Shown one piece after another: positions 29,071 through 40,822 of a stretch of 64,000 bases of DNA. Source of the DNA: Staphylococcus caprae. GTDB lineage: Bacteria > Bacillota > Bacilli > Staphylococcales > Staphylococcaceae. Within the stretch, counting starts at the first letter, position 1. Every line of letters begins with the position of its first letter. Position numbers and translations under genes: made by a program. The notes beneath the pieces are model-generated. The model saw only the letters and a list, made by a program, of their open reading frames with translations. It was not told the DNA's origin and made no database searches. The stretch lies in NCBI RefSeq assembly GCF_002902725.1, contig NZ_PPRT01000022.1:35346-99345 (forward strand), written 5' to 3'.

Positions 29071-30441
29071 TTAACCAATTTGTATACGTTCTTTAGGATA
29101 GCTATATTTATCTGGTTCTTTACGTCCAGCAAGCATGATAATGAATGAAATTAAGCCAACACGTCCTATAAACATAAGAACCATTAATACAATTTTAGTT
29201 ATATTACTAATGTTGTCAGCAGTCGCACCTAGACTCAGTCCACAAGTCCCAAAAGCTGACATGACTTCAAAGAACACTTGTAAAAATGATAACTTACCTT
29301 GTTCAGTGGCTGATATCACAATCATACTTATAAACGTTAAAATTGATGCCATTGTAAATACTGCGAAGGATCTTTGGATATCCATAATGTGAACTTCCCT
29401 ATTAAAGGCCTTTATAGCTGTTTTATCAGCAGTATTATTAAAATTAATCACAAAAAGTATAAGAATTGCAAAGGTAGTCGTTCTAATTCCTCCCCCAACT
29501 GAACTTGGAGAGGAACCAATAAACATTAATATACTCATAATAATATTCGTTGCATCACTGAAATGCGATGCATCTATTGTTTGTAAACCAGCACTTCTAG
29601 TAGTCGCTGACTGGAATAATGAATAGAATAAAGATTGATGCCAACTTAATCCCTTAAAAGCATGGTTATGTTCAAGTAAGAAAATTGATATAACACCAAA
29701 TACAAATAAAAATAAGTATGTAGACGTTGTAATTTTAGTAAATAATGAGAACCTAAAATTAGTAACTCTATTCTTTAAATACGCTTTTAATTCTAATAGC
29801 ACAGGAAATCCAATTGACCCTAATACAATTAAGAACATCACTATGGTTTGAACAAAGTAGTCTTTGGCATAGGGTACAAGTGATTGACCAGTAATATCTA
29901 GACCACCATTGGTCGTTGCTGAAACTGAAACAAATATTCCCTGCATAAAAGCATTTTTCAAGTCAGGATTATCTCGATAAAAATAAAAAGCTAATAATAA
30001 TCCTCCTACAAGTTCAATCACAAATATTGTTCTTACAATTTCCAAAATCAGTTTAACTGTACCACTCATTGTATCCTTATTATTATCTAACATAATAAGT
30101 TGACGTTCTCTTATACCAATGTGTTTGCCTAAAACTACCCATAACAGTGTACCGATGGCCATAACACCAATTCCACCAATATTTAAGATAACTAATATGA
30201 TAATTTGTCCAAACGTAGAATAAGTGTCTCCAATACTTACTGGAGATAACCCTGTCACACTAATTCCTGAAACTGCAACGAATAATGTATCAATAGGATT
30301 AACATTTACACCGGGTTTATGCACATAAGGTAGATTTAATAATAAGAATGCAACCACAATTGCAAAGAGATAATATAGTACAATCCCTTGTTGAGGACTC
30401 GATTTCTTAAGTAATTGACTTAAAATAGACATAGATTTCAC
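29071..30441 (-). CDS. ktrB: Trk/Ktr potassium transporter membrane subunit
   Basis: This 456-residue protein of the TrkH/KtrB superfamily has four pore repeats. Filter-like sequences are VSGISVTGLSPV, ATTNGGLDITG, ATTRSAGLQT and AFGTCGLSLGA, each with the glycine expected in the K+ filter. It takes up K+ with a cytosolic KtrA/KtrC-type RCK subunit encoded elsewhere. It starts 8 bases after the htrA gene ends, in the same operon. Confidence 0.88.
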   Translation of the reverse strand: MKSMSILSQLLKKSSPQQGIVLYYLFAIVVAFLLLNLPYVHKPGVNVNPIDTLFVAVSGISVTGLSPVSIGDTYSTFGQIIILVILNIGGIGVMAIGTLLWVVLGKHIGIRERQLIMLDNNKDTMSGTVKLILEIVRTIFVIELVGGLLLAFYFYRDNPDLKNAFMQGIFVSVSATTNGGLDITGQSLVPYAKDYFVQTIVMFLIVLGSIGFPVLLELKAYLKNRVTNFRFSLFTKITTSTYLFLFVFGVISIFLLEHNHAFKGLSWHQSLFYSLFQSATTRSAGLQTIDASHFSDATNIIMSILMFIGSSPSSVGGGIRTTTFAILILFVINFNNTADKTAIKAFNREVHIMDIQRSFAVFTMASILTFISMIVISATEQGKLSFLQVFFEVMSAFGTCGLSLGATADNISNITKIVLMVLMFIGRVGLISFIIMLAGRKEPDKYSYPKERIQIG

Positions 30442-30449
30442 CTCAACGT

Positions 30450-32333
30450 TTATTTCAATTTAATTTTGATATTTTTTTCTGAACCATTTCTGTATATTTT
30501 AGCTGTTAAAGTTTTTAAATCGTCTTTATGACTAAATATTATCTGTCTATAACGTAGATTATCTTCAACAGTTTTACCATCTAATTCTACTATTACATCA
30601 TCTTTTTTCAAGCTTGATTTTTCACCTAAGCCATTTTTTTCAACGTCACCAATTAAGACACCGTTGTTTACATTAGAAGGTAAATTTGAAGAATTACGTT
30701 CTGACTCATCCATATCTGCTACATTTTTAATTTTAATGCCAGTATTCGGATATTTTACTTTTCCTTTATCTTCTAATTGTTGCGCTATTTTACGTACATC
30801 ATTAATTGGAATAGCAAAAGCCATGCCCTCGACATTTTCCATATCAATTTTTAAAGAAACTATACCGATTAGCCTACCATCTTTATCAACAACTGCGCCA
30901 CCTGAATTACCAGGATTTACAGGAGCATCAATTTGAAATGCTTTCATTAATACATCATAACTACCATTTTTATCTATATCTACAGGTACATGACGGTCTA
31001 AACCTGAAATAATCCCCTTAGAAACACTGCCTTTAAAGTCTACACCTAATGGATTGCCCACGACTAAAATAGATTCACCTAATACTAAATTATTTGAATC
31101 TCCCATCGTAATAGTCTTGATACTGTCGTCTGAAATTTTAGCTTTAACCACAGCTATATCTGACCATTTGTCTTTACCAATGACTTTACCTTCAACTGAT
31201 TTATTATTACTATATGTAACTTTCTGTTTTTCTTTGTCACCTACAACATGTGCATTCGTTAAAATATAAATAGAGTCGCCCACTTTTTTGTAGACGACAC
31301 CTGATCCAATTTCATTATCTGAGCCAGATTTACTTTTCGGTACAGTAGTATTATTTGATAAATCATTTTGAACAGTGACTACTGATTTGACAGTGTTATT
31401 CGCATTCTTCATTGTTGTAGTATAATTTTTATTCGCCCCATTAAATGCACTATCATTTGTGTGATCATTTTTATTTACTGTAGTAAAAATAGCATTAAGT
31501 ATTAATAACAATAAGATGATTCCTATAATAATCAGTAATTTAGGCCAATGTTTTTTAAAGAATGAGGTAATCACATCTATAATGTGATCAAAATGATCAC
31601 CTTTGTTTTCGTGATGTTGATTATGTGAGGTCTCTTGTGATGAATGAGTATTGTCCTTTTTAATATTTTGATTTTTAGGTTGATTATTTATAGGTGAGTA
31701 AGGTTTTTTATTTTCATGTTTACTTTTCTCTGCTGTCTTGTGATTCTTTTCTGGTTCATTACGTGTAGCTGAATCTTTATGAATCTCATTTTTATCACGA
31801 GTTATTTCTTTATTATCCACTACATCTGCTTTGGATGACTGTGGTTGATTTCCTTTATCCTTAGAAAGATTATTATCTTTACTATCTACATCTTGGTGAT
31901 GATTTGTTATTGAATAAGGTACCTTATTGTCTCTATTGTCTTTATTTTGCGCAATTTGACTATGTTCTTTATTATTTCGTTGGTCTTCTGATAAATTTAA
32001 ACCATCTTTAGTTTTGTTAGTTTCTGACTGTTCTAACCGACTTGCTTGTAATTCTTGATTTTCACCATTTTGTCTTTCCTGAGCTAACTCATGTTGCTGT
32101 TGAATTTCTTCTTGAGTTAATTTCTCTATTCTAGCTTTACGTAAATTATCTTTCACACGCTCTTCATTCATCTTAGATTGTTGCTGTGCTTTTTCAACTT
32201 TTTTCTCTCGTGCTTCACGTTCTCGTCTTATACGTTCTTCTCTTTCTTCATTATGAAAAAATTCTCGTCGTTTACGACGATACTGGCTACGGGGTATGAC
32301 TTGCTTTTTATCATTATCCACTTGATGACCCAC
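30450..32333 (-). CDS. htrA: HtrA-like membrane serine protease
   Basis: This 627-residue protein has a long charged cytoplasmic N terminus (1–260, rich in Glu/Lys/Gln/Asn), one membrane helix (about 266–284), a trypsin-like domain with His362 (LTNAHVVG), Asp392 (WSDIAVV) and Ser477 (NPGNSGGAV), and a C-terminal PDZ domain (about 525–625). This is the long staphylococcal HtrA form; it degrades or refolds misfolded surface and secreted proteins. It shares an operon with the K+ transporter gene. Confidence 0.9.
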   Translation of the reverse strand: MGHQVDNDKKQVIPRSQYRRKRREFFHNEEREERIRREREAREKKVEKAQQQSKMNEERVKDNLRKARIEKLTQEEIQQQHELAQERQNGENQELQASRLEQSETNKTKDGLNLSEDQRNNKEHSQIAQNKDNRDNKVPYSITNHHQDVDSKDNNLSKDKGNQPQSSKADVVDNKEITRDKNEIHKDSATRNEPEKNHKTAEKSKHENKKPYSPINNQPKNQNIKKDNTHSSQETSHNQHHENKGDHFDHIIDVITSFFKKHWPKLLIIIGIILLLLILNAIFTTVNKNDHTNDSAFNGANKNYTTTMKNANNTVKSVVTVQNDLSNNTTVPKSKSGSDNEIGSGVVYKKVGDSIYILTNAHVVGDKEKQKVTYSNNKSVEGKVIGKDKWSDIAVVKAKISDDSIKTITMGDSNNLVLGESILVVGNPLGVDFKGSVSKGIISGLDRHVPVDIDKNGSYDVLMKAFQIDAPVNPGNSGGAVVDKDGRLIGIVSLKIDMENVEGMAFAIPINDVRKIAQQLEDKGKVKYPNTGIKIKNVADMDESERNSSNLPSNVNNGVLIGDVEKNGLGEKSSLKKDDVIVELDGKTVEDNLRYRQIIFSHKDDLKTLTAKIYRNGSEKNIKIKLK

Positions 32334-32477
32334 TCCTAAAATTACTTTGATTCGTATGATATGTAAAAAAATATATATAAGTTATTTCTAAGCTTTTCCA
32401 AATTCATAATGATTTAGTTCATAGTTTAAATTCTAATATTTAAACTATAAAACTGCAATGTTCAACACAACAAAGTT

Positions 32478-32513
32478 AAAAAGAAACTCCACTCAAATTT
32501 TAAGTGAGTGGAG
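32478..32513 (-). terminator. terminator after the terC-family gene
   Basis: On the minus strand CTCCACTCA/TGAGTGGAG forms a 9-bp stem followed by TTTCTTTTT. Confidence 0.8.
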
Positions 32514-32532
32514 CATTTCAAAACTAATATCA

Positions 32533-33333
32533 TTACTTTTGATTCTTTTTATTTTTAATTACAGAAGTAAACCATCCTATAAGTACTAATAAAATAAGTA
32601 CCGCCCAGAAGATTGACTGCCATAGTGCCCCGTGTGGAAATTCTTCAGGTAAGACACCAATATCAGGATGTGCCAGTACCATTACTACTAGCTTAATACC
32701 AACCCATCCAACAATCGCGAATGCTGCACCTTCTAAACCAGGGTATTTGTTTAGAAGTTCAACAAACCAATTAGCAGCGAATCTCATGAGAATGACACCT
32801 ATCATACCACCTAAGAACATAACGATAAATTGGCCTAAATCCATTCCACCGAAATGGATGCCCATCTTAGGTAACGTCACCGCAATAGCTAGGGCTGCTA
32901 ACATAGAATCGATTGCGAATGCTATATCAGCAAATTCTACCTTGAAGACTGTGCCCCAAAATGCTTTAGGTCCAACCTTCTTTTCATTACCAGATTCATC
33001 ATAGTGGTGGTCATCACCCGTTTCTTTATGATGCTCTTCGTCAGATTTATGGAAGAAATCCCATAAGTTTTTAATAGACATATAAATTAAATATATTGCA
33101 CCAATCGCTTGGATCCACCAGAAATTCGCAATAATGCTAATTAAGAATAAAGCAATAAATCTAAATATAAATGCACCTAATAAACCATAAAACAATGCTT
33201 TTTTACGTTGCTCTGGTGGTAAATGTTTGACCATCACAGCCATAACAATTGCGTTATCAGCTGCTAATAATCCTTCTAAGAACACAAGTACTACAAGCAC
33301 CCATAAATAAGGTAAAATCAAACTTGGATCCAT
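32533..33333 (-). CDS. TerC-family manganese exporter
   Basis: This 266-residue protein has about seven membrane helices. It carries the TerC-family acidic membrane motifs LEGLLAADNAIVMAVMVKHL and FADIAFAIDSMLAALA and a His-rich loop (DEEHHKETGDDHHYDESG) that could bind metal. Related TerC proteins export Mn2+ to metallate secreted enzymes such as lipoteichoic acid synthase. I chose ATG 33333, 9 bases after AGGAG. A yybP-ykoY riboswitch lies upstream, in line with Mn control. Confidence 0.9.
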   Translation of the reverse strand: MDPSLILPYLWVLVVLVFLEGLLAADNAIVMAVMVKHLPPEQRKKALFYGLLGAFIFRFIALFLISIIANFWWIQAIGAIYLIYMSIKNLWDFFHKSDEEHHKETGDDHHYDESGNEKKVGPKAFWGTVFKVEFADIAFAIDSMLAALAIAVTLPKMGIHFGGMDLGQFIVMFLGGMIGVILMRFAANWFVELLNKYPGLEGAAFAIVGWVGIKLVVMVLAHPDIGVLPEEFPHGALWQSIFWAVLILLVLIGWFTSVIKNKKNQK

Positions 33334-33364
33334 AGTGGACAACTCCTTTTATTTCGAAATACAA

Positions 33365-33525
33365 ATAAAGAGACCTATGCTATATCCTAGCAAAGGTCTC
33401 ACTAAGCAATAGTATTGCCCACTTTACCGGAAGACTTACCTTCGTAATGACGATAAAGTGTTAAATAGTATTCTACTAATCACTTTAATTAGCATTTACT
33501 ATCCTCAAGTTACTCCCCTCTGACA
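33365..33525 (-). ncRNA. yybP-ykoY manganese riboswitch
   Basis: Upstream of the TerC gene the minus strand has the element's signature GAGGGGAGTAACTT (about 33508–33521), the ATCGTCATTACGAAGG region with conserved GACG-type loop, and a terminator-like stem GAGACC/GGTCTC (33370–33400) followed by TTTATTTG. Mn2+ binding would stabilise the aptamer and allow expression of the exporter. The motif and the gene family are a known pairing. Confidence 0.85.
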
Positions 33526-33667
33526 AACGTGTCATAGGTATTCATTTGTTAATAATAGTATACATAGTTTGTATAACTAACTCAATCTAAATTATATTAA
33601 ATTCGTTTTATACTTTTCTTAAAGATACCCATTAAATACCCTTCAAACTGAAAGTTAAACTTAAAGA

Positions 33668-35230
33668 TTATAATAAACTGTATAATTTAATATCAGGGAA
33701 CTTTTCTTCAAACCATCTTGTCGCAAATTCGTTTTCAAATAGGAACACGTAATTATCGTATCTGTCTTTCACAAGAATTGAACGTGACGTATTCATGTTG
33801 TCTTTAATATCTTCTTCATTTTCAATCCAACGTGCAATTTTACGGCCAACCGGTTCCATTACTACATCGACATTGTATTCATTCTTCATACGGTGTTCAA
33901 AAACTTCAAATTGTAATTGTCCCACAGCACCAAGAATGATTTGATTGGTATGTAGTGTTTTATAATATTGAATTGCACCTTCTTGCACGAGCTGTTCAAT
34001 TCCTTTATGGAAATGCTTTTGTTTCATCACATTTTTAGCAGAAACTTTCATAAATATTTCAGGTGTAAACTGTGGTAAATCTTGGAAACTATATTTCTGT
34101 TTACCACCAACTAGTGTATCACCGATTTGATAATTACCTGTATCGTATAAACCAATAATATCTCCCGCTACTGCATGGTTAACTGTTTCTTTATCATCCG
34201 CCATGAATGATGTAGAACGTGTAATCTTTTGTTTTTTACTCGTTCTTTGTAATGTGACGTCCATACCTCTTTCAAACGCACCACTGACAACACGCATGAA
34301 GGCAATTCTGTCACGATGTTTTGGATCCATATTTGCTTGAATTTTGAAAATAAAACCTGAAAAATCTGTATCAAATGGACTTACTTCAACCTCTTCATTT
34401 GTTTGACGTGCATTTGGCATTGGCGCATGATCAACATATGCATTCAAGAAGTTTTGCACACCAAAATTAGCTAAAGCAGAACCAAAGAAAACTGGTGTAA
34501 GTTCTCCGTTTAATAACGCATCATTATCAAAGTCTTCACCCGCTTCTTCTACAAGCATCATTTCTTCAATTGCTTGTTCAAAAGCACTATCATTTTTTAT
34601 CTCATGATTTTCTTCGAGTTCATAATCTTCATTTAGATGTAATAAATTCTCTTCATCTCTGAATGGTTCAATTGTTTTAGATTCTCTATCAATAATACCG
34701 AAAAAGTTTTGTCCCATACCTATAGGCCAATTCATAGGATACGTTTCAATATTTAAAGTTTCTTCGATCTCATCTAATAACTCAAACGGCTCTTTACCTA
34801 CTCGGTCGAGCTTATTTATAAAAGTGAAAATTGGAATGCCACGCATTTTACAAACTTTAAATAATTTGAGTGTTTGAGGCTCAATCCCTTTCGCACAGTC
34901 AATGACCATTACAGCACTATCCACTGCCATTAATGTACGGTACGTATCCTCAGAGAAGTCTTCGTGTCCTGGTGTATCTAAGATATTAATTTTATAGTCA
35001 TCATAATCGAATTGCATCACAGAACTTGTAACTGAGATACCACGTTCTTGTTCTACTTTCATCCAGTCACTTGTTGCGAATTTTCCTGACTTTTTACCTT
35101 TAACAGTACCTGCTTCTCTTATCGCACCACTGAAGTATAACAATTTTTCAGTTAAGGTCGTTTTACCAGCATCGGGATGTGAGATGATGGCAAATGTTTT
35201 TCTAGACTCTACTTCTTCCTTTAAATTCAT
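33668..35230 (-). CDS. prfC: peptide chain release factor 3
   Basis: This 520-residue translational GTPase recycles RF1/RF2. It has G1 SHPDAGKTT, switch 2 [12 protein letters not shown] and G4 NKLD, followed by EF-G-like domain II. RF3 shares these with EF-G, but the length and the C terminus ([20 protein letters not shown]) are typical of PrfC. It follows murE and a small gene on the same strand, the staphylococcal order. Confidence 0.95.
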   Translation of the reverse strand: MNLKEEVESRKTFAIISHPDAGKTTLTEKLLYFSGAIREAGTVKGKKSGKFATSDWMKVEQERGISVTSSVMQFDYDDYKINILDTPGHEDFSEDTYRTLMAVDSAVMVIDCAKGIEPQTLKLFKVCKMRGIPIFTFINKLDRVGKEPFELLDEIEETLNIETYPMNWPIGMGQNFFGIIDRESKTIEPFRDEENLLHLNEDYELEENHEIKNDSAFEQAIEEMMLVEEAGEDFDNDALLNGELTPVFFGSALANFGVQNFLNAYVDHAPMPNARQTNEEVEVSPFDTDFSGFIFKIQANMDPKHRDRIAFMRVVSGAFERGMDVTLQRTSKKQKITRSTSFMADDKETVNHAVAGDIIGLYDTGNYQIGDTLVGGKQKYSFQDLPQFTPEIFMKVSAKNVMKQKHFHKGIEQLVQEGAIQYYKTLHTNQIILGAVGQLQFEVFEHRMKNEYNVDVVMEPVGRKIARWIENEEDIKDNMNTSRSILVKDRYDNYVFLFENEFATRWFEEKFPDIKLYSLL

Positions 35231-35245
35231 TTATTTATTCTCCTT

Positions 35246-35449
35246 TTAGTTTGTTGCGATTAATTCACAAATGTCGCGTGCAAGTGCGTCCGCTTCATTT
35301 TCCGTATAAAAATTAAAAAATTGCATTAATAGTTCTTCATGAATTTCATCTTTAGACATTTCAATAGGCAGTTCAACAGACCAGTATATATCTGGAATCG
35401 CGATCATCATAACTTCCTTATCTACATTTTGGTAAAAATAGACATTCAT
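35246..35449 (-). CDS. YueH-like small protein
   Basis: This 67-residue protein (MNVYFYQNVDKEVMMIAIPDIYWSVELPIEMSKDEIHEELLMQFF…LARDICELIATN) resembles B. subtilis YueH and is conserved between murE and prfC in staphylococci. I chose ATG 35449; the ribosome site is weak and the frame extends upstream into the murE end, so it is probably translated by coupling. Function unknown. Confidence 0.75.
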   Translation of the reverse strand: MNVYFYQNVDKEVMMIAIPDIYWSVELPIEMSKDEIHEELLMQFFNFYTENEADALARDICELIATN

Positions 35450-35474
35450 TCTTAAACTATTATGGCAAAGTTGC

Positions 35475-36959
35475 TTAATCTTCAACAGGGCCACCGCCAA
35501 ATTTCTTATACGCAGCTTCTAATCCGATTAAATCATCTCTATGCGGCACTTTCACATGTCCTGGCATGATTTGATAAGGTTCTCTACCTTTAGAGGCTAA
35601 TACGACAGTATCGCCAGGTTCAGCTACATCTATTGCATGTCTAATGCCTTCTGCACGATCGTCAAATTCCACATAATTATCATGTGTAGCGCCTTTAGCC
35701 AATTCGGCTGTAAGCATTTTAGGATCATCGTTAGCAGGGTTGTCTGGAGTAAAGATAACATAATCTGCACGACAAGCAACACTACCCATTTCTGGAGTTT
35801 TAGTCATATCTCTTTCACCAGCCATGCCAACTAAGAATATTAATTTTTGTTTTACAAATGGTTGCACAGCATCAATTAATTTATTCATTCCGTCTGCAGT
35901 ATGTGCATAGTCAATAATTAAATCGATTGGTAATGATGGGTCAAGCACTTCTAAACGGCCTTCCACAGGTTCTAAAGAAGTTACAGCATTAATAATTTCT
36001 TCCATTGTGGCACCTTTACTCCATACCGCAATGATAGCTGCCATAATATTAGAAATGTTGAAACGTCCAACATATGGTGACTTCACATGATAATCTCCGA
36101 ATGGTGTACTCAAATCAAACTCGACACCTTGAAGAGATTCATTAATATTTTTAGCCATAAATTGTGCTTCGTTATCTATACCATATGTAAATACTTCATA
36201 AGGCGTGACACTTGCTAAGTAACCTGAAAAATCATCGTCATTATTCAACACAACATATTTTTCTTTAGATAAATCTTCACCGAGTTGGCTAAATAATAAT
36301 GATTTAGCATGACCATATGCTTCCATTGTGCCATGGAAATCCAAATGATCTTGAGTTAAATTTGAGAAGATAGCTACATCAAATTCAACACCTCTTAAGC
36401 GTCCAAGAGATAAACCATGACTAGACACTTCCAACGTCATTGCTTCAGCACCCTCATCCACAGCATCTTTAATTTTCTTAGTTAAAGAGACCGTTTCTGG
36501 TGTAGTGTTTGCACCTTTCGTCTTCTTTTCATTAATTTGGAATCCATTTGTTCCTAAATATGCACTACTTTTATTTAACTTTCTGTAAATTAAATGAATC
36601 ATCGTAGCAATTGAAGTTTTGCCGTTGGTACCTGTCACACCGTATGTTGTTAATTGATGACTCGGAAAATCAAATAACGTATGGGCAAGCAAACTCGCAA
36701 CACGTAAAGTGTCAGGAACAATGACTTGTGTCACGTCTCCCTCAAGTTCTAGTTCTCTATTCACGACAACAATACGACATCCTTGTTCAATGACATTTTG
36801 ACAAAATTTATGACTATCGACCGTATATCCTTTAGAAGCAACGAATATACTTCCTTCTTTGGCTGTACGTGAATCAGTAGTAATATCATCTACATTTATA
36901 TCTAACGTTCCAATTACGTTTTTTACTCTTATTTTTTCGAACAACGCACTTGCATTCAA
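35475..36959 (-). CDS. murE: UDP-MurNAc-tripeptide synthetase (L-lysine adding)
   Basis: This 494-residue Mur ligase adds L-lysine to UDP-MurNAc-Ala-Glu in peptidoglycan synthesis. It has the ATP loop [10 protein letters not shown] (107–116), the central [33 protein letters not shown] and the C-terminal [10 protein letters not shown], the motif of lysine-type enzymes (diaminopimelate-type have DNPR). The promoter lies just upstream (-35 TTATCA 37013–37018, 16-base spacer, -10 TATAAT 36991–36996, minus strand). Confidence 0.95.
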   Translation of the reverse strand: MNASALFEKIRVKNVIGTLDINVDDITTDSRTAKEGSIFVASKGYTVDSHKFCQNVIEQGCRIVVVNRELELEGDVTQVIVPDTLRVASLLAHTLFDFPSHQLTTYGVTGTNGKTSIATMIHLIYRKLNKSSAYLGTNGFQINEKKTKGANTTPETVSLTKKIKDAVDEGAEAMTLEVSSHGLSLGRLRGVEFDVAIFSNLTQDHLDFHGTMEAYGHAKSLLFSQLGEDLSKEKYVVLNNDDDFSGYLASVTPYEVFTYGIDNEAQFMAKNINESLQGVEFDLSTPFGDYHVKSPYVGRFNISNIMAAIIAVWSKGATMEEIINAVTSLEPVEGRLEVLDPSLPIDLIIDYAHTADGMNKLIDAVQPFVKQKLIFLVGMAGERDMTKTPEMGSVACRADYVIFTPDNPANDDPKMLTAELAKGATHDNYVEFDDRAEGIRHAIDVAEPGDTVVLASKGREPYQIMPGHVKVPHRDDLIGLEAAYKKFGGGPVED

Positions 36960-37497
36960 AATGTATCGCTCCTTTTTTTACAATAATTCTATTATACACG
37001 TTTTGTGAGTGTTGATAAATTTATTCTTATTTGTGCAATTCAATGTGTTCCAAATGAATTCTTCAATATTTAATATTATTTCATTTTAACTATCTATATA
37101 TGATTTTAATGTTAATATGAAGCTATTTTATTAAGCTAAAGTAAAAATATCTTTAAAATATTTCCATAACCCTTTTCATCCCGATACAATTTCTACAAAT
37201 AATGCTAGTATGAAAATAGGTTAAGAAATTATAAAGATTTTGCTAAGATACTTTTGAGTTACAACGAATTTTTATTTGAGTAATTTAAAACTTATTTTGA
37301 AGATGAGTATGGTATACTGCATAAATAAAAATTTTAGTTATTTAGTTTGCATAGTAGTTAAACTATTCGAAAAGTGTTGCACACTGCATTTATAGTGGAT
37401 GATTGCTAAGATTTATTGTCGCTTAATTCCTTTTATAATGTATGAAAATACGTTACACTTATTATAAATTTTAAAAATTAATGGAGGGTGGCTATAA
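36960..37497. promoter_or_regulatory. divergent intergenic region murE / ugtP
   Basis: 538 bases without a gene. The murE promoter (minus) is at 36991–37018. For ugtP (plus) there are -10 candidates TATACT at 37313–37318 (with TGG extension) and TATAAT at 37434–37439; neither has a good -35. No further hairpin or coding frame stands out. The region is very AT-rich. Confidence 0.5.
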
Positions 37498-38673
37498 ATG
37501 GTTACTCAAAATAAAAAGATATTGATTATTACTGGCTCTTTTGGTAACGGTCATATGCAAGTCACGCAAAGTATTGTCAACCAATTGAATGAAATGAACC
37601 TCGATCATTTATCAGTAATACAACATGATTTATTTATGGAAGCTCATCCAATTATGACTTCTATATGTAAAAAATGGTACATCAATAGCTTTAGATATTT
37701 TAGAAATATGTATAAACGTTTTTATTATAGCCGCCCTAACGAGCTTGATAAATGTTTTTATAAATATTATGGATTAAATAAGTTAATTAATTTACTTATC
37801 AAAGAGAAACCGGACTTAATCTTATTAACATTCCCTACTCCAGTGATGTCAGTATTAACAGAACAATTCAACATTAACATCCCAATTGCCACTGTCATGA
37901 CTGATTATCGTATGCATAAGAACTGGATTACTCCGGATTCGCAAAGATATTACGTAGCTACAAAGGATACGAAACAAGATTTCGTAGAAGCTGGTGTTCC
38001 AGCCTCTCATATTAAAGTTACAGGTATCCCAATTGCAGATAAATTTGAAGAACCTATTAATAAAGAAGCTTGGTTAGCCAAACATCATTTAGACCCGAAT
38101 AAACCTACGATTTTAATGTCAGCTGGTGCATTCGGCGTATCTAAAGGGTTCGATTACATGATTAATGAAATATTAGATAAGAGTCCTCACTCTCAAGTGG
38201 TGATGATATGTGGGCGTAGTAAAGAACTCAAACGCTCATTAAAATCAAAATTTAAAGATTATCCAAGCGTTTTAATTCTTGGCTACACAAATTATATGAA
38301 TGAATGGATGGCTTCAAGTCAGCTCATGATTACTAAACCAGGCGGGATTACAATTTCCGAAGGATTAACAAGATGTATTCCGATGATTTTCTTAAATCCT
38401 GCTCCTGGACAAGAACTTGAAAATGCTCATTATTTCGAAGAAAAAGGATTCGGCAAGATTGCAGATACACCTAATGAAGCAATCAATATCGTATCCGATT
38501 TAACCAATCATGAACATAAATTGGAAAATATGACTAATCAAATGCGAGAATCAAAGGTAAGTTATTCAACTCAAAAATTATGTAGAGACTTATTAGACTT
38601 AATTGGTCACTCATCACAACCTGAAGAAATATACGGAAAGGTTCCTTTATATGCAAGATTCTTCGTTAAATAA
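37498..38673 (+). CDS. ugtP: diglucosyl-diacylglycerol synthase UgtP/YpfP
   Basis: This 391-residue GT28-family glycosyltransferase transfers glucose from UDP-Glc to diacylglycerol, making the glycolipid anchor of lipoteichoic acid. It has the N-terminal [16 protein letters not shown] glycine loop and a C-terminal nucleotide-sugar site ([33 protein letters not shown]). Length equals the S. aureus enzyme. GGAGGGTGG ribosome site. It overlaps ltaA, its pathway partner, by 23 bases. Confidence 0.95.
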   Translation: MVTQNKKILIITGSFGNGHMQVTQSIVNQLNEMNLDHLSVIQHDLFMEAHPIMTSICKKWYINSFRYFRNMYKRFYYSRPNELDKCFYKYYGLNKLINLLIKEKPDLILLTFPTPVMSVLTEQFNINIPIATVMTDYRMHKNWITPDSQRYYVATKDTKQDFVEAGVPASHIKVTGIPIADKFEEPINKEAWLAKHHLDPNKPTILMSAGAFGVSKGFDYMINEILDKSPHSQVVMICGRSKELKRSLKSKFKDYPSVLILGYTNYMNEWMASSQLMITKPGGITISEGLTRCIPMIFLNPAPGQELENAHYFEEKGFGKIADTPNEAINIVSDLTNHEHKLENMTNQMRESKVSYSTQKLCRDLLDLIGHSSQPEEIYGKVPLYARFFVK

Positions 38674-39844
38674 TTATTCTAATAACAGAAATTTCGTTAT
38701 TATGTTAGTTATTTTATTCTTAATGGAATTTGCACGAGGCATGTACATACTAAGTTATATTAACTTCTTACCTACTGTGACGTCGATTGCAATTGCAATT
38801 ACTTCATTTGCATTTTCCATTCATTTTATAGCTGATGCAGCTACGAACTTTGTCATTGGTTTCTTACTCAAGAAATTTGGTGCCAAAGTGGTACTTACTG
38901 CTGGCTTTTTACTCGCATTTGTAAGTTTATTTTTAGTGATTTGGTTTCCAGCCTCACCTTTTGTAATTATCTTTAGTTCAATTATGCTGGGTATTGCTGT
39001 GAGCCCTATATGGGTGATCATGCTGTCTAGTGTCGAGGAAAATAATCGTGGCAAACAGATGGGCTATGTTTATTTTTCATGGTTACTTGGTTTATTAGTC
39101 GGTATGGTTGTAATGAATTTACTAATCAAATTACATCCTACTCGATTTGCATTTATGATGTCATTAGTTGTTCTTGTAGCTTGGATTTTATATTACTTTG
39201 TTAACATTAAATTAACTAACTATAATACTAAACCAGTTCCCGAGCAACTTAAACAAATTGTAGATGTAACAAAACGCCACCTTGTTTTATTTCCCGGGAT
39301 ATTATTACAAGGTGCAGCTATAGCAGCACTAGTCCCAATTTTACCTAAATATGCTACTAAAGTAGTTAAAGTTTCTACCGTTGAATATACTGTTGCTATC
39401 ATTATTGGCGGTATTGGCTGCGCAGTTTCAATGTTATTCTTATCGAAGATTATTGACAATAACAGTCGCGGATTTATGTATAGTATTATTTTCGGTGGAT
39501 TCATCTTATATACTATCCTAATATTCGGACTATCAATGGTAACTAATATTTATATCGTATGGGGCATTGCCCTGTTTATTGGATTAATGTACGGAATTTT
39601 GTTACCAGCGTGGAATACGTTTATGGCTGGACATATTAACCCCGACGAACAAGAAGAAACTTGGGGCGTATTTAATAGTGTTCAAGGTTTCGGATCTATG
39701 ATAGGTCCTTTAATCGGTGGTTTAATTACACAATTTACAAATAGTTTAAATAATACATTCTATTTTTCAGCTTTAATCTTTATATCGCTAGCTGTATTTT
39801 ACGGTTATTACTTTATTAGTGGTAAACAAAACTCCAAATCATAA
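38651..39844 (+). CDS. ltaA: glycolipid flippase LtaA
   Basis: This 397-residue major-facilitator protein with 12 membrane helices flips the UgtP glycolipid product to the outer leaflet for LTA assembly. I chose ATG 38651 ([11 protein letters not shown]), 9 bases after GGAAAGG inside the ugtP end; the length matches S. aureus LtaA. The frame opens 16 codons earlier without a ribosome site. Confidence 0.92.
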   Translation: MQDSSLNNYSNNRNFVIMLVILFLMEFARGMYILSYINFLPTVTSIAIAITSFAFSIHFIADAATNFVIGFLLKKFGAKVVLTAGFLLAFVSLFLVIWFPASPFVIIFSSIMLGIAVSPIWVIMLSSVEENNRGKQMGYVYFSWLLGLLVGMVVMNLLIKLHPTRFAFMMSLVVLVAWILYYFVNIKLTNYNTKPVPEQLKQIVDVTKRHLVLFPGILLQGAAIAALVPILPKYATKVVKVSTVEYTVAIIIGGIGCAVSMLFLSKIIDNNSRGFMYSIIFGGFILYTILIFGLSMVTNIYIVWGIALFIGLMYGILLPAWNTFMAGHINPDEQEETWGVFNSVQGFGSMIGPLIGGLITQFTNSLNNTFYFSALIFISLAVFYGYYFISGKQNSKS

Positions 39845-39857
39845 TAGATCACTAAAG

Positions 39858-39888
39858 CGTTCAGAATTTTTGGGTTCTGAACGTTTTT
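39858..39888 (+). terminator. terminator after ltaA
   Basis: Nine-bp stem CGTTCAGAA/TTCTGAACG followed by TTTTTC. Confidence 0.85.
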
Positions 39889-39906
39889 CTTTTATCCTAA
39901 TAAAAA

Positions 39907-40130
39907 AGAAAGCTAAGACATGATTATCTCAGCTTTCTTTAACATATTGGCAATAAATGTCTGAATTGGGATTGCGCTTATGCTTATACTAAGCTTCTTT
40001 CAATCATAGCCATCCTTGCCAGCGGTTCCCAACATAGAGAATTTCTTTTTTATGAAATTCTGCAAATAATGCAAGTTGGATGTGGAACAACAAAAATAAT
40101 TTGCCAAATGAAATGTCTGCCCCACTTCCA
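39907..40130 (+). repeat. dispersed staphylococcal intergenic repeat, copy 1
   Basis: The core 39938–40020 (TTTAACATATTGGCAATAAA … CTTCTTTCAATCATAGCCAT) is closely similar to 56328–56403. A hairpin AGAAAGCTAAGA/TCTCAGCTTTCT precedes it, and GTTCC/GGAAC and AGAATTTC/GAAATTCT stems follow. It lies between convergent ltaA and yjcG and could also serve as a terminator. Related elements occur many times in staphylococcal genomes, from memory. Confidence 0.65.
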
Positions 40131-40140
40131 TATATTTTTA

Positions 40141-40650
40141 TTATCCTAACTTAAATGTCTCTATTACTGACCATTTATCGTCTTCTTCACTATATTGTAG
40201 TAAAGAAAGTTCACTAATTGTTTCTTTATGATCTACCCCTGCTAATTTAACTTGACCATAAATATCTTCGAACTCTTGGCTTGAAAGGCCTTGTGCAATT
40301 GTAAAATGCGGAACAAAAGTATGTTCAGCTTTACCATAAAACTCGTCAGTGTTAAATTGATCGAATAATTTTTCTAATGAATCAGTTTTTGCCACTTTGA
40401 AGTAAATCACATTTGTTGTTGGAGCAAAATTTGAAGCTTTTGTCGCATGTACATCGACAGGTTGAATGTCGCTAATACGTTTTTTCACTTCTTCTTTAAT
40501 AGAATTTAATTCATTATCGTCGATTTCAAATTGAGATTTAATTGTAATATGAGGCATAATTTGCGCATAATGTGTATCATAACGCTTACGGTATGCATTC
40601 ACCTCATCTTGAAATGACTCAGACGGAACTAATGCTAATCCTAAAATCAT
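40141..40650 (-). CDS. YjcG-like 2H phosphoesterase
   Basis: This 169-residue protein of the 2'-5' RNA ligase superfamily has both HxT/S motifs: PHITIKSQF (about 33–41) and PHFTIAQGL (about 121–129). B. subtilis YjcG is the close relative. Substrate unknown, probably RNA ends. It is followed upstream by an esterase gene, as yjcG/yjcH are in Bacillus. Confidence 0.88.
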   Translation of the reverse strand: MILGLALVPSESFQDEVNAYRKRYDTHYAQIMPHITIKSQFEIDDNELNSIKEEVKKRISDIQPVDVHATKASNFAPTTNVIYFKVAKTDSLEKLFDQFNTDEFYGKAEHTFVPHFTIAQGLSSQEFEDIYGQVKLAGVDHKETISELSLLQYSEEDDKWSVIETFKLG

Positions 40651-40822
40651 TTAAATTCCTCCTTTGTTTAACATATTTCCATTATATCAAAATTTTTTGA
40701 AAACCGTTACTTTAAAAGTGAAAACAATTACATTTTAGAAATTTCTACATTTAAGATATCTACTTTTCAAGAAACTTCTAAATCATTTTTATAATGTCAA
40801 ATATTTCTTTTAAAACAAGGAC

